64,000 bases of DNA from Lactarius indigo (taxonomy: Eukaryota > Basidiomycota > Agaricomycetes > Russulales > Russulaceae): positions 1,302,001 through 1,366,000 of the forward strand of contig JAFKAC010000010.1 of assembly GCA_025766275.1 (NCBI GenBank), in the 5' to 3' direction. Of this stretch, positions 40,439 to 50,950 are shown piece after piece. The notes beneath the pieces were generated by a model. The model made no database searches and was not told the origin of the DNA. It saw nothing but the letters and a program-made list of their open reading frames with translations. The translations under genes were made by a program, and so were the position numbers. The stretch's first letter is position 1. Every line of letters starts with the position of its first letter.

Positions 40439-41141
40439 TGTTACGGACTGGACTTGTTTTCAACTTTACCTTAATTTCTTACTTACACTTGCGTTCGCGG
40501 GAAAGTCTTTCCTTTCTTGGTTTTCCCTTTTTCGGACTTGCTGCGCACTAGGAGCCTTAAGATTCTCTCCTAGTGCAAAGTGAGACAATGAGACACTCAT
40601 TGTCCTTATTAGTCTTTATTACTACTATACTTGGGCTAAATGCACCCTTTTATGGCAGGTGTCTCATTTCTATTTTTAACTTTGAGACATGTCTCACTTG
40701 CCTTTTATATCCTTGCTTCTTCTCACACTTACTGCGGATAGCTGTGCACACTTTCTTCTTTTTCCCTGTGCCTGCTGCGGATTGCTGTACTTTGGATTGC
40801 TGTTACTTCTCACGCTTGCTGCGGATTGCGCCATTTGTTTGTTCCGCACAAACAAACCTTTTTCTATATAAGTCGTGGCCCTAGGTAGCTTGTATCCTTA
40901 GACTCGACTTCTTTACCATCACAGTATACATTGTTTTCCCATTCCCTTGGGGTAACTCTCTACTGAACCGTCGAACCTCTTGAACCCCCTTGAACTCCAC
41001 TCACATCTTGAGTATTGTGTCATACTCTGAGATCCTTGTTAACCACTTAAACCTTGCCATTACTGGCTGAACCCTCGCTCATTGACATAGAAAGATCAGA
41101 CTTGCTCACGCCGAGCTGAACGTTCCTACTGTAACGTTACA
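40439..41141 (+). repeat. Gypsy 2 3' LTR
   Basis: 703 bp; 13 bp longer than the 5' LTR through a 1-bp and a ~12-bp insertion near 40,766-40,806, with one substitution. R start copy at 40900-40910. Confidence 0.93.
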
Positions 41142-42997
41142 CGCCGAGTACGATATTCGCCTTGAGTCCTAGCAGACAGCAGCACGTGTATGTTGCGCTG
41201 GTACCTCTGATCGAGGCCATATCGGTAATTGCTCAGATCTTCATTGTAGACATCAGGGTGGGCGCACCCTTCAACATTGTAATCGCGTGGTAGGTGCATG
41301 GCAGGGTAGTAATGTCCGTCGCCTGTGCGATGCCGACTTGGCATGTGACAATAGAGGCGACAGCCATACTTCCCACTATGCCCAACCATCCCAGACATGG
41401 CCGCGCTGCCGAGACTGTCAGCAGTTGCAAAAACGATCATGGGTATCAAGCGAGGGATGTACGCATCCAGATAGGCATCGTAAATCTTGAGGCCCTCATG
41501 CTGAAGGGCAGCTACGTGAAATAACGAAGGGAACAAAAAAGAGTCGATATCCCCTGGCTTGTTTGGACCGGGGATGATGGCACCAGGGATTACAAAGCGT
41601 TTCTTGTAGCGGAGCTCTGGTGGAAGGTTGTGCACCACCCATATAAAGACCCAGGCCTCGGAGGGTTGGTCAGGACGGAGTTGAGCGCCATCGATCGATA
41701 TCTGCAAGGCTATATCGTCCTTCCGAAATGTCCCAGCGTACCATGCATCAAGTAACTCCTTCCCGCAGGAAGTATCGTCGTATTTGTCGAGATGGCCACC
41801 ATTGCGCCGTACATCTTCTGTATTTGTAGCGAGCCTCTTCTCCAGGTAGTGCATACGCTCAGCTGTGTCGCGAGATCCGTAGAAGGCCTGAATGATAGGC
41901 CCAATTGGTATTGTTGTGAATTGCTTGCGAGGACTAGTAGTACCAGGGAAATATCGAGACACAGAGCAGCGCGGACAGACATCAAGCTCGTTGTACGGTC
42001 CCATGTACGCCTGACAGGAATTGATGCACATGTCATGTTCCACAGGCACGACCCCCAAGAGCCAGCGAAGGCGACGTTTAGCCTGGTCATATGACAGAAA
42101 TGCGTCGGTTGGGTTGTTGAGTAGCTCTATCTCACATGTAGCATCGTAATGGGCCCGAGATGCGCTCGCATTGTTGATAAAATGCCTTAGAGATCTAAGC
42201 AGAGGCGACGGATCTTCTATATCCAAAAGAGGGCTCGGGTCCCGCAGGTTGTCAATATCTTCGGGTTGCATACCTGAGCTTTCAAGGGATGCTGTTCCCA
42301 ATGCATCAATGAAATCTTGCGTTGTCTGCAAGTCTGGGAGATGTATAACTGTCCTGGGTCCCTTGTCGTCTGAGTCAGGTTCGTCCTCTATAGGATCTGG
42401 CTGTATGCGCCCCGAGCTATGTTGCCCAGTCTCAGCTGTATCCAGAGTCGGCTCAGAAGAGTAAGCACTGGCGTGTTCGTAACTAGCATCAGCTGAATCT
42501 TGCTCGTTGTGCGCTTCAAGGTCGAGAGGCCAGCCAGCCCGGGTTCGAGAAGTGCTGGGCTCCCCTCCAGACGGCAGATGTGTCTCCGAGCGTGCTTCAG
42601 GATCGAGAGGCCCAGTGTCAGCCCGAGTTCGAGAAGCGCTGGGCTCTCCTCCAGGTAGCTGACTCGTCGCCGAGGCATGCTACAAGAAACCATATTCCAA
42701 TCAGATCACATATGCAAGCTGCACAAAGAGACGGAATACCTGTCCACGGTCTATATCCTGGATGTTCTGAGTCCTTCAACGTTCGCTCGCACATTCACGC
42801 ATGGCAGCTGCCCTTGCACTTGCTGCCACCGGGACATCCCCAATGGAACGCAGGAAGTTGGCGAGATGTGTTCTTGCAGCATGTTGGCGCACGGACTTGC
42901 GGCTTACCATTGGACCACAAGTATGTCTGAGGTCTAAATGGACATGATATTCACGGATGGAGGACACGGATAAGTCGCTGCGAATGCAAGGATACAA
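41142..42997 (-). pseudogene. Tnp2-like transposase, N-terminal part
   Basis: Exon 2 (from 42679, after a TTGTAG acceptor) is open to the Gypsy 2 junction. It carries a tandem 27-residue duplication (LPGGEPSASRTRADTGPLD / LPSGGEPSTSRTRAGWPLD), then LRWLLGVVPVEHDMCINSCQ, LDVCPRCSVSRYFPG, IALQISIDGAQL, VVHNLPPELRYKKRFVIPGA and IIPGPNKPGDIDSFLFP. The CP.C..SRY, DG.Q and L.P..R....F.IPG..IPGP..P..ID order is the Tnp2/Transposase_21 signature. An upstream exon at about 42,997-42,800 (HLDLRHTCGPMVSRKSVRQH) fits the zinc-finger-like N-terminus of this family, but the splice between them is not fixed. Together the three parts give ~1,000 codons without a stop, so the gene was intact until the Gypsy insertions. 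Confidence 0.85.
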
Positions 42998-43059
42998 TAT
43001 CTCGGAGAAACGATCTGAGTCAAAATCAAATTATGTAAACGAAATTAAACAAAATTATA

Positions 43060-43078
43060 TACGGACTTCCCACTGGGG
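43060..43078 (-). repeat. Right terminal inverted repeat of the Tnp2-like transposon
   Basis: Reverse complement reads CCCCAGTGGGAAGTCCGTA, 17/19 with the left end. Followed by CTCAA (43079-43083), the target duplication. Confidence 0.85.
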
Positions 43079-43970
43079 CTCAACGTTCAACGTTCAACAA
43101 GAACACGTGCGGTGCGTCTGGCGCATCTCCGCCCTCAGGCTGCTGGAAGAGGTCCATCTCGGAGCCGCGCTCCAGCACCGTCGGACTGTCGATGAAGTAC
43201 AATGGCCAGCACTTGTACCCCTGCGCCGCCCAGTCCTAACCCTGAAAACGTGCTCGGTGAGTCAACCTGCCACACATAATCAGAGTCTCTTACCTCTATG
43301 ACGTTGAGAATGGTGATGGTGACGAACTTGTGCCCGCGTAAGAAAAGCGTATTGAGTAGCCGTTCGAGGACCACCTTCCCGCTCGCGTCGACGAACCTTC
43401 GTCCACGACGTGTGCCGCCCTTCGAACAGAATTGGGTGCGAGCAGACCTTGCGTAGCTGTGTCATGACGTTCCGCAGGTGCATGTTGTTGATATCTTCAC
43501 TGCACAACGCAGAGCAGAGGAATGATTCAGCGTCCGCGGGCGGACGAGAGAAGTTAAGAAGAGACTAACTCTTGGCCTTGGGCCGGTGTTCCGCTCCGGT
43601 CTCTGCGACCAAGTTGGTCGTGGGGCTGGAGCTGACCCTGCTCTTGCGTGAATGCATACCCACCAAACCTAGCCTCTCGTCCTTTTCGACCTCGCGAGAA
43701 ATCTGCTCGCTCGTGTTCCTTGCAGCCTTGATCGTACTGCACGCCAGCAAGCAGCCCGCTCAGGCAATCCCTGACAGCGTCGTCGTATACCTCGCGCTAA
43801 TGCTCGGTCAACAGTGCATACAGCGCGTACACTTTCTTAGGCGTAAGGGAACGTTTGACGTCTACTTTGAGACGCCTGAAACAGAACAGACGGAGAATCT
43901 CATGCAATTTTTGAATGAGCACGGTACAGTATTGCGCAATTTAGTGAGGCGATTAGAAAGGGTTAGGTTG
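43079..43970 (-). pseudogene. SNF2/Lsh-type helicase copy 1, 5' half (split by transposon)
   Basis: Minus-strand remnants in SNF2 order: LHEILRLFCFRRLKVDVKRS leading to TPKKVYALYALLTEH and a TAG near 43,800; NNMHLRNVMTQLRKVCSHPI; VLERLLNTLFLRGHKFVTIT; DWAAQGYKCW, then GSEMDLFQQPEGGDAPDAPH and VFLLN. These correspond to FLLRR.K.DV....PPKKEY..Y, NN.HLRNV..QLRKVC.HP..F, VLERLL..L...GHKV and the start of ...FLLSTRAGG. The reading stops at the transposon boundary and resumes at 20,178. Stops and frameshifts show decay. Confidence 0.75.
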
Positions 43971-45323
43971 GAGTGCTAAACCTGTGCAACGTAGAATGAT
44001 AGTTTGACAATATGTAGAGACAAGGGCCTACAAGACCTAGACTGGGAAGGCAGCGACTTTGTCGAAAATCAGGAGGGACCGCGTGAGAGAAGGACGGCAT
44101 CCGGCCCGGCAATCTCATAACTCTGTTTCTGGGGAAGTACAGCATGTCCCAATTTATTCCCTGTACTGTACTTCTAAATGCGAGTAGCCACGGCGCCTAC
44201 GCAGGGGCTGTTCCGACTAACGGTCTAGCAGGGAATTCGTATGTCAAGGCCTCGGTCGCCGTCGATTGTCCTGATCCACAACCCACGCACGACGCGGCCG
44301 CGGCGGGGTATCCAGAGTACCCCGAACAACCCGCCAGGTAAACGACGCAAATGGCCAGGAAGGCAAGCAATCTGGAGTTTGCGTACCTTGTCATCACCTC
44401 GCTGGACTATGTGATCTCCTTGAGCGCGAGTTCCTTGAGGAAGGCACGAGTGATTCCGAGGAATGACACGAGGAGCGGTTCTGAGACGATCTGCAAAGTG
44501 GGGGGAGGAGGTGAGACGCAGTGAGACGAAGAGGGAGCGCACCTGCGGAGGACGGAAGGGAGCTTTCAGGTTTGCCGAGGACTGCTTTTGTCTACGAAGT
44601 AGGCAGTGAGCGTAAGGGTGTCCCGAAGTGTCGTAAATGAACCAGGGGGTAAAGTATACGTAACAACCCATTCTGATACATGATAGATTGCTGTGTGTGG
44701 GTGAGACAGGGTGTTCGACAGCAGAAGGTGCGTGTACAGTGTCCTTGTGGGCTGCGCAAGGTCCCACGAGGGAAGATCCCTGGTCAGGGTCAGGTGAGCG
44801 TGTTTAAGCTTGCAGGCGGCACACGTGTCCTGGAGGCACACTTACAGCTATTGTAAATGGTCTTCATGGCTATCCGTAGTGGATGATCCTGTGAGTAGCG
44901 CACACAGCGTGATACCGGGAGCAATGGCAGATGAGGTAAGTTCATCGCGCAAAGGGGTGCCGCATGACCCCGATCCCTCTGGTAGAGCCGTGGTTTTGAG
45001 ACGGAACATATATTCGGCAGTGAAGGCATGGCCAACCGCGGGGTGGAGCCACCATGGAGTGTCGTGGAGGTGTGACGGAGGTGGCGGTGTGACAGTGACG
45101 TGACGAGAAGCCAACAGCTACCCTCATTTTCGACACACTCGACCAGTGGGTACAGCATCATGGTGCACACGTTCGCTAGCTATCTTAACTTATATTAGGA
45201 TCCGGTGCGAACGGCCATGGCTGCCTGCCTACACGTTGTTCTAGCGCGCCGAGACTGGCCCTACTAGCGCTCTAGGGAGTTCGTATTTAAAGTCTCATTA
45301 CCACCACCCGAATATTGTCTAAG
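43971..45323. other. Region with an orphan leader block and unrecognised minus-strand sequence
   Basis: 44,185-44,245 repeats the leader of HeLo-like copies A and B (CACGGCGCCTACGCAGGGGC, then GGTCTAGCAGGGAATTCGTA) but no HeLo-like exons follow, so it is a truncated duplicate. 44,225-45,115 has several overlapping minus-strand frames, some protein-like (YANSRLLAFLAICVVYLAGC; WWLHPAVGHAFTAEYMFRLK), perhaps exons of a membrane protein. I could not join them into a gene or name a family. Confidence 0.35.
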
Positions 45324-46285
45324 ATGTCTTCGGAACAGTTTTCTCTCGTGAAAAGGATTAACGAACCCCTTCTTTCCGTATCTAACGGCCAGCCCTCACC
45401 TCGTAAGAAACGACTAGGACTACGATTATGTCGTTTTTACTCATTGTTTTCGGTCAGATGCTGCTATCGTCATCTCTGCCTCAGCTGGACAATTAGTCAT
45501 GCTCAATGATATTTCTATGAGTGCGATGTCGCTCGCAGCTCTCGAGGACGGGATTAGCTTGGCAGCTAACCTCCCGTGTATTGCCCCTATCGCGAGTCTC
45601 TTACTCCGAGTACTCACCATGCGGGATGTACGTATTAAAATATATTTCCTTCTGGTGATCTGTGTGCTAATGAGAGCGTCACTAGGAAGTAAAGCAATAC
45701 AAAGAGGAGTGCGAAGTAGTGATGCGCAAGCTCGCCAGAGTTGCGAGCATTATAGTCAGCATGTACGGAAAGTACAAACTAAATGAGGAGGATCTCCCAT
45801 CCAGTCTACTCTCCATTCTGAACACTTTTCAAAGGTCCGCCTCTCTTCGGTGGTCATTGCGTTCCATGACTCCCGCAGTCTGACGATAGACTAGAGAGCT
45901 GGAAGGGATCGAGTGCGTGCTGAAGGATTGCTCCAAGAAAAGGGGCATCAAAGGGTTCCTTCTTCGCAAGGATCTGTTGACCCGGGTCAAGCAATGCGAT
46001 GGGGAATTATCGAACGTGCTCCAAGCTTTCCTGGTTTGTGCTCCATCCCCACTCGCGCCTGTCATATGACACCCTTCTGTAGGCTGAACTGGCGTTGGAC
46101 ACTCAGTTTGGATCGATTGTGGATAGGCGAGAGGTATGAGACATACCAACGTCCTTCAAATTTGCGCGGTTAACGCTCTTCGATAGGTCACTGCCGACTT
46201 CGGCCCGGTTGAAGCGATGGGCTTATTTATTTGCTTGTTTTTTCTTTTGACTCTCCTTGGATCCCGAGTTGAAGTGACGTCGTAA
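45324..46285 (+). CDS. HeLo/MLKL-N-terminal-like protein, copy C
   Basis: Exons 45324-45402, 45458-45627, 45686-45834, 45895-46033, 46083-46133 and 46187-46285; 228 residues, all phases consistent and all introns with GT...AG. The helical domain follows copies A and B: MSLAALEDGISLAANLPCIA, KQYKEECEVVMRKLARVASI, EDLPSSLLSILNTFQRELEG and LLTRVKQCDGELSNVLQAFL. The last exon starts VTADFGPVEA like copy B, then gives a hydrophobic stretch (MGLFICLFFLLTLLG) and ends SRVEVTS. If translated, this short protein is a four-helix bundle with a hydrophobic tail. Alternatively, the last exon reads into former intron and the larger ancestral protein is truncated. Confidence 0.6.
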
Positions 46286-46360
46286 GCTCTCCACTACGGG
46301 AGATATATCACCCACTAATCTTTTTACAGTGCCCATGACATGAGGCCGTCAACATCTGGA

Positions 46361-47310
46361 TTACTGACAACCCAATATACCACTGCGAAAAGAGGCACGA
46401 ACGATCACAGCGACGAGAGGCGTCGTCTCCAAGCATATGCGCAAGTGCATCATTGCCCTCGTCCTATAGCACCACATACACCTTGGGAAACCTGCTGTCC
46501 GCGTCCACACGACCCCGCCTAAGCGTCTCTGACCCCAGCTATAGGTGCCCTTGTTCACACTTCCCTTGGCGGCCGCAGCGCCGCTCTTCCAGTCGATGCC
46601 GCAGCCCTCGGACACCTCGCACGGGTCAAGCACTACGTCAACTGCAGCGTCGCTGATCACGCTGCGTTCGCCCACGGTGGTGCTTGGCACGACCTCGTTG
46701 TGCTCACCCTCGAGCTCGAGCAGCCGCGCGGCCATCTCTGCGATCGTCTACCTCGTCTCGGTCTTGGGTTTGCTGCCTATCGGCGCCTTGAATTTGCCTT
46801 GGGGGATTGTGTGAGAAATACGAGCCCACTCGGAGTGGTGCACGACGCACCTTTAGCAATGACCAACGCTTCGAGCTGGCGCTTCTCCGACGCGCGCTGC
46901 AGGATCTCGCTCTCGATCGTGTGCCTGCTGACGAACCTAAAGATGAGCACGGGTCTTCCCGATCCGGTGCGCGCGGTCCTGCGCCTGCAGATCCATTTGC
47001 GGGTTCCGATGAACATTAGTCTGCCTGCGCGCGTGCTCAACAAGAACTCGCACGTTGCCGCACTGCTGGAAGCGGCCCGTCGATGTGGCACGATTGCCAT
47101 CCCTTGCATTCGCGCGCCAAGTCCTACCGTGCCCGGTGAGTCACCCTGCCGCACACAAAGAGGCGATTGCTTACCTCGATGACGTCGAGCATGGTTACGA
47201 ACTGCGAGAAGACGATGACCTTGTGCCTGCGCAAAGAGCGCGTCGAGAAGCCGCTCAAGGACCATCGCTAAATGTCGATCATCAGCCGATGTGTGGGACT
47301 CCCAAGGGCC
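46361..47310 (-). pseudogene. SNF2/Lsh-type helicase copy 2, C-terminal part
   Basis: From the 5' side: MVLERLLDALFAQ, then a one-base shift into RHKVIVFSQFVTMLDVIE, a GTAAGC donor, a decayed stretch, LLSTRAG, and SGRPVLIFRFVSRHTIESEI leading to LQRASEKRQLEALVIAKG, then MAARLLELEGE toward 46,700. GHKV..FSQF..MLD..E and HTIE..IL.RA..K..L...VI..G are SNF2 helicase C-terminal motifs, with Lsh/HELLS-like wording. Lies tail-to-tail with copy C. Loss of the DWNPQ.D region and frame shifts make it a pseudogene. Confidence 0.75.
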
Positions 47311-47555
47311 TTGAACTTGGCTGACGGTTCGGAGAAATCAACCACTACAGACCCGTTTCGCTTTCTCGAAGCGGTGAACATATGACAATGACATGCTAAC
47401 GTGACCCGCGAAAACGCGTATTTGAGAGTGAAGAGATGGTGTTATCATATCAAACAAGCTACGCCGCGTTAACCATGCGAGATGCGCGCATGGGGAAGGA
47501 AATTGGCCAGTTATACAGTGGGACGAAAAGCAATCACGATAGGAGCAGAGACCAG

Positions 47556-47940
47556 AGAGCCGGAAGGGATCGAGCGCGTGCTGAAGGATTGGTCCAAGAA
47601 AGGGGACATCAAAGAGTTCCTTCTTCACAAGGATTTGTTGACCCGGATCAAGCAATGCGATGGGGAATTATCTAACGTGCTCCAAGCTTTTCTGGTTTGT
47701 GCTCCATCCCCACTCGCGCCAGTCATGTGACACCTCTGTAGGCTGAACTGGCGCTGGACACTCAGTTCGGATTGGTTGTGGGTAGGCGAGGTATGAGACA
47801 TACCAACGTCCTTCAAATTTGCGCGGTTAACGCTCTTCGATAGGTCACTGCCGACTCCGGCCCAGTTGAAGCGATGTGTTTATTATTTATTTGTTTTTTC
47901 TTTTGACTCTCCTTGGATTCCGACTTGAAGCGATGTCGTA
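47556..47940 (+). pseudogene. HeLo-like copy D, truncated
   Basis: Only the fourth and later exons remain: 47556-47694 (REPEGIERVLKDWSKKGDIK, LLTRIKQCDGELSNVLQAFL), 47742-47785 and a block from ~47,845 (VTADSGPVEAMCLLFICFFF). A two-base loss at the GAG before the fifth intron shifts the frame relative to copy C. Exons 1-3 are replaced by unrelated sequence. Confidence 0.7.
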
Positions 47941-48660
47941 AGCTCTCAACTATGAAAGGTATATAACCTACTAATCTTATTGGCTCAGTTACCAACGGGA
48001 CAAGCACGCAGGTAGAAGACCATGCCAGCCTATGCTGGGATCATGTATTAGGGTCGTGCATCTCAGAACAATGAGGCCTGCGAGATACGGTACGTCATGA
48101 ACTACTGTGATGAGTCATTGAATTCGGTGCAGCCCTTGGCGTATTTGGCACGGGGCCCTGTCGAGTTGATTGGTGACCAAAATTTTCGTATGCACCAACA
48201 ACAGCTATTTGGTCCACATGGTCCATTGGTGTTCGAATCCCTAGAGATGCTTCGGAAGAAGGTACTCTAAAGTGTGCTTGCCAAGTGCGTCAAAGTACCC
48301 AGTGCGGGCGTTGTCGTATCATCTAGATCCAGGGTCGCAGAGCGTGAGTAGGTTATCCTTGTCATCTTGAGTGCAAAGTGCGTCGTCCCCGTTCAATTTT
48401 CGTGCGCTATTTACCAACGCCTCCATGTACAAGCAGACATAATCCATGCAGACTCTCCAACTATTTTGGACAGTAGTTTGCCCTTTCCAACACGTTCGTC
48501 GCAAGAACACCGAACACCTCTCCGAGCTCATGGAAAACTTGCACGGGCTCAATGACAGAGAGCTACCCAGGGTGAGTCTTCTTTACGTACTGCATGTAGG
48601 GTATGTACACCATATATAACCACGGTATTACCAAAGGTAAAGTAAGGTGCCGGGAACGAG
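47941..48660. other. Copy D downstream region with a conserved exon-like block
   Basis: 48,440-48,575 parallels 19,085-19,228 and reads VRRKNTEHLSELMENLHGLN then DRELPR before a GTGAGT donor, in one open frame. It is probably a former downstream exon of the HeLo-like gene. The rest shows only scattered similarity to 18,820-19,085. Confidence 0.45.
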
Positions 48661-49085
48661 AGATCAAGGTAATTCGTACAATACATAGTCTAGGACACCC
48701 ATTGATAGATCTGCGGAATATCCAAATATATGAACAATAAACAAAAAAAACTCATGAAAAGCAGGAATGGAAAGCACCGAAGACCTCTGCGGAAAGAGGA
48801 ACGCACAGCGACGCTGAAACGCCCTCTTCGAGCATATGTGCATCATTGCCCTCGTCCGCAAGCGCGTCATACACCTCAAACAACTGCTATCCGCGTCCGC
48901 ACGATGCCGCCTAGGCGTCTCCGCCCCCCAACTGTGGGTACCCTTAGTTGCACTTCCCTTGCCGGCCGCCGGCCTCAAAGACCTCCTTGTGTCGGTCCAG
49001 TGGGTCGAGCGGCATATCAAGCCCACCATCGCTGATTGCCCTACATTTGCCTGCGGCGGTGGGCATAAGACGAGGTGGACGTGAT
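48660..49085 (-). pseudogene. SNF2/Lsh-type helicase copy 3, extreme 3' remnant
   Basis: Minus-strand sequence parallel to the 3' ends of copies 1 and 2: W...ETP-like GAETPRRHRADADSSCLRCM, TRAMMHICSKR. None of the ATPase motifs remains. Identified only through similarity to the other copies. Confidence 0.55.
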
Positions 49086-49330
49086 CATGAATTACAGAAC
49101 CCTAGGCATGGTAGAAGACATTGAGAAATCAGGCACTGGCACAGCGCCGCTTACTAGAATGGCCGTGGTATCAACTGGAAAGTACAGAACACTAGCCAAG
49201 GGCAGGCAGCCGGTTGGTGCAGACTATAAAATCCTGAATGTCGGGGACTGAGGAATAGCTGGGGATAGATGTGTTGATTATCAAGCGTGTTTTACTCGGG
49301 TATATGTACGTGCTGTATTTATGTACAAGC
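49086..49330. other. Short intergenic stretch
   Basis: No gene or repeat recognised. Confidence 0.3.
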
Positions 49331-49333
49331 TTC

Positions 49334-49390
49334 AGCACTGTGCCTACGGCACAGGTTGCTTCAGCTTGTTGGGGGCTGCGCCCCCAAACC
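49334..49390. repeat. Two adjacent hairpins
   Basis: CTGTGCC-TAC-GGCACAG and, 16 bp later, TTGGGGGC-TGC-GCCCCCAA: stems of 7 and 8 bp with 3-nt loops. They lie directly upstream of the minisatellite and may mark one end of a small repeat element. Confidence 0.7.
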
Positions 49391-49431
49391 CCTGCTTTTC
49401 CACCTTAACTCAATCCTATATGGGTCTAAAT

Positions 49432-49889
49432 GAAGTCCAGGCGTCAGCGTGGAAGTCCAGGCGTCAGCGTGGAAGTCCAGGCGTCAGCGTGGAAGTCCAG
49501 GCGTCAGCGTGGAAGTCCAGGCGTCAGCGTGGAAGTCCAGGCGTCAGCGTGGAAGTCCAGGCGTCAGCGTGGAAGTCCAGGCGTCAGCGTGGAAGTCCAG
49601 GCGTCAGCGTGGAAGTCCAGGCGTCAGCGTGGAAGTCCAGGCGTCAGCGTGGAAGTCCAGGCGTCAGCGTGGAAGTCCAGGCGTCAGCGTGGAAGTCCAG
49701 GCGTCAGCGTGGAAGTCCAGGCGTCAGCGTGGAAGTCCAGGCGTCAGCGTGGAAGTCCAGGCGTCAGCGTGGAAGTCCAGGCGTCAGCGTGGAAGTCCAG
49801 GCGTCAGCGTGGAAGTCCAGGCGTCAGCGTGGAAGTCCAGGCGTCAGCGTGGAAGTCCAGGCGTCAGCGTGGAAGTCCAGGCGTCAGTG
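49432..49889 (+). repeat. 20-bp minisatellite, 22 perfect units
   Basis: Unit GCGTCAGCGTGGAAGTCCAG, perfect from 49441 to 49880 (22 copies), with a part unit before and degenerate units after (to ~49,920). Because 20 is not a multiple of 3, every + frame is open and translates to the same 20-residue repeat. The long open frames are artefacts of the repeat, not evidence for a gene. Confidence 0.95.
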
Positions 49890-50950
49890 CAGAAGCCCAA
49901 GCAAGAGCCCAAGCATCAGTTTGAAAGTCTAAGTACATCACAAAATTTGAGATGGGCATCAAGTTGGGTTTCTGGCCCCAGGTTGGTGGATCTGACCAAC
50001 CTGGAGCCAGTCCTTTGACTCCTTCCTTCCCAGATTTTGCAATAGTCATCAGCACAGCTGAAGCCCAGACTTTTGAGCCCAGCCCAGCCCAGCCTTGCAC
50101 ATCACAAAGTCCAAGTGTGAGTGTGGAAGTTCAAGCTTTCAAGTGTGAGCATGGAAATCCAATTTTTGTGTTTATTTTTTGGGTTTTTTTTTATCTGCCT
50201 GTTTTATCTGCCTGTTTTATAGCTTGTTTCAACTTTCACCATAAAGGCTTGAGTCATTTCCTTTGTTGAAAGCCAGCCACCGCATTTTTGCTTAGTCAAA
50301 GGCTCCTTCCTTTTTTGTTGGAAGCCAGCCACCCTGAAAACACAGCGGGTTTTTGCTTAGTCACTACAGTATTGGTCAGCAGCTGACAAACAATATTTCC
50401 TTTTCGAGGACTGAGGTGTTTTACTATAGTACATCAGCATTCGAACACACTCCTGAATTTTACTTTGGCTACTTAATTTGGAAATAAAGTAAATTTAAGT
50501 GAAAAGGGACGATCAAGTAATTCCCAGGATTGTAATTTCCGTCTCGGCTAATTATCCGGCAAGTGAATTAAGCGCACCATGGCAATTAAGTAATTTGCAT
50601 TGGTCTCAGCAACGCGAAACGTCTCAAGTCAAATCCAGTGGCTAAAGTCGCGTTGTACATGCTCAAAAGTGTATATATTTCTTAACTTGTAGTGACCCTT
50701 AGCTACTAGTATTTGTATCCGGCATGTTCCCAGTTTGAAAAAAAAAAAAGCGCGTGGGTGGGTTCGTGCTTACGAGTGAAGGCCCAGGCTGTTATAGGTG
50801 AAATAACTTGAAGGAATGGAGTTGCTGGGGTTCGCGTTATGAGCTGATTTTGTCGTATCTTGAATGTGCTGTAGAAGAATGAAGGAATAGAGCTGCTGGG
50901 GTTCGCATTCCGAACAGACTTCTTCTGTTGTAAGATGTCTTGAACGTGTC
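49890..50950. other. Non-coding stretch with short direct repeats
   Basis: Contains degenerate CAAGC/CCCAG units derived from the minisatellite, a direct repeat around GGAAGCCAGCCACC and TTTTTGCTTAGTCA (50,264-50,365), TTTTATCTGCC repeats (50,187-50,215) and a duplicated GGGGTTCGC[G/A]TT segment (50,805-50,915). No gene seen. Confidence 0.5.

Larger units (their letters stand above)
33188..41141 (+). mobile_element. Gypsy element 2 (Ty3/Gypsy chromovirus, near-intact)
   Basis: 7,954 bp inserted in the transposase gene. LTRs of 690 and 703 bp differ by one substitution and two small insertions (1 and 12 bp). The target duplication is CGCTG on the left and CGCCG on the right, one mismatch. Gag and pol are both fully open; only ORF3 has frame breaks. 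Youngest of the three Gypsy copies by LTR substitutions. Confidence 0.93.
20179..43078. mobile_element. Tnp2/Plavaka-type DNA transposon with two nested Gypsy elements
   Basis: 22,900 bp bounded by 19-bp inverted repeats (CCCCAGTCGGAAGTTCGTA left, CCCCAGTGGGAAGTCCGTA right, 17/19 identical) and a 5-bp direct target duplication CTCAA (20174-20178 and 43079-43083). It splits a helicase pseudogene: motif readings end just outside the right end and resume just outside the left end. Removing the two Gypsy insertions and one copy of each of their target duplications leaves ~7.03 kb with three genes: transposase (-), a 137-residue protein (+) and a coiled-coil/AT-hook protein (-). Transposase similarity is to the Tnp2/Transposase_21 group, which in agaricomycetes is commonly the Plavaka clade (from recall). 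Confidence 0.85.

Noticed and set aside
20179..43078. Idea that the 22.9 kb insert is a giant Starship-like cargo element
   Set aside because: No tyrosine recombinase seen; the size is fully explained by a ~7 kb Tnp2-type element plus two Gypsy insertions with their own target duplications.
43572..43979. 135-codon plus-strand open frame
   Set aside because: It is the antisense of the SNF2-type helicase remnant (LHEIL...RRLKVDV), which explains the sequence better.
49321..50018. Long open frames with a 20-residue repeat (VEVQASAWKSRR...)
   Set aside because: They arise because a 20-bp stop-free unit keeps all three frames open and yields the same peptide in each; no start context, intron or flanking coding sequence supports a gene.
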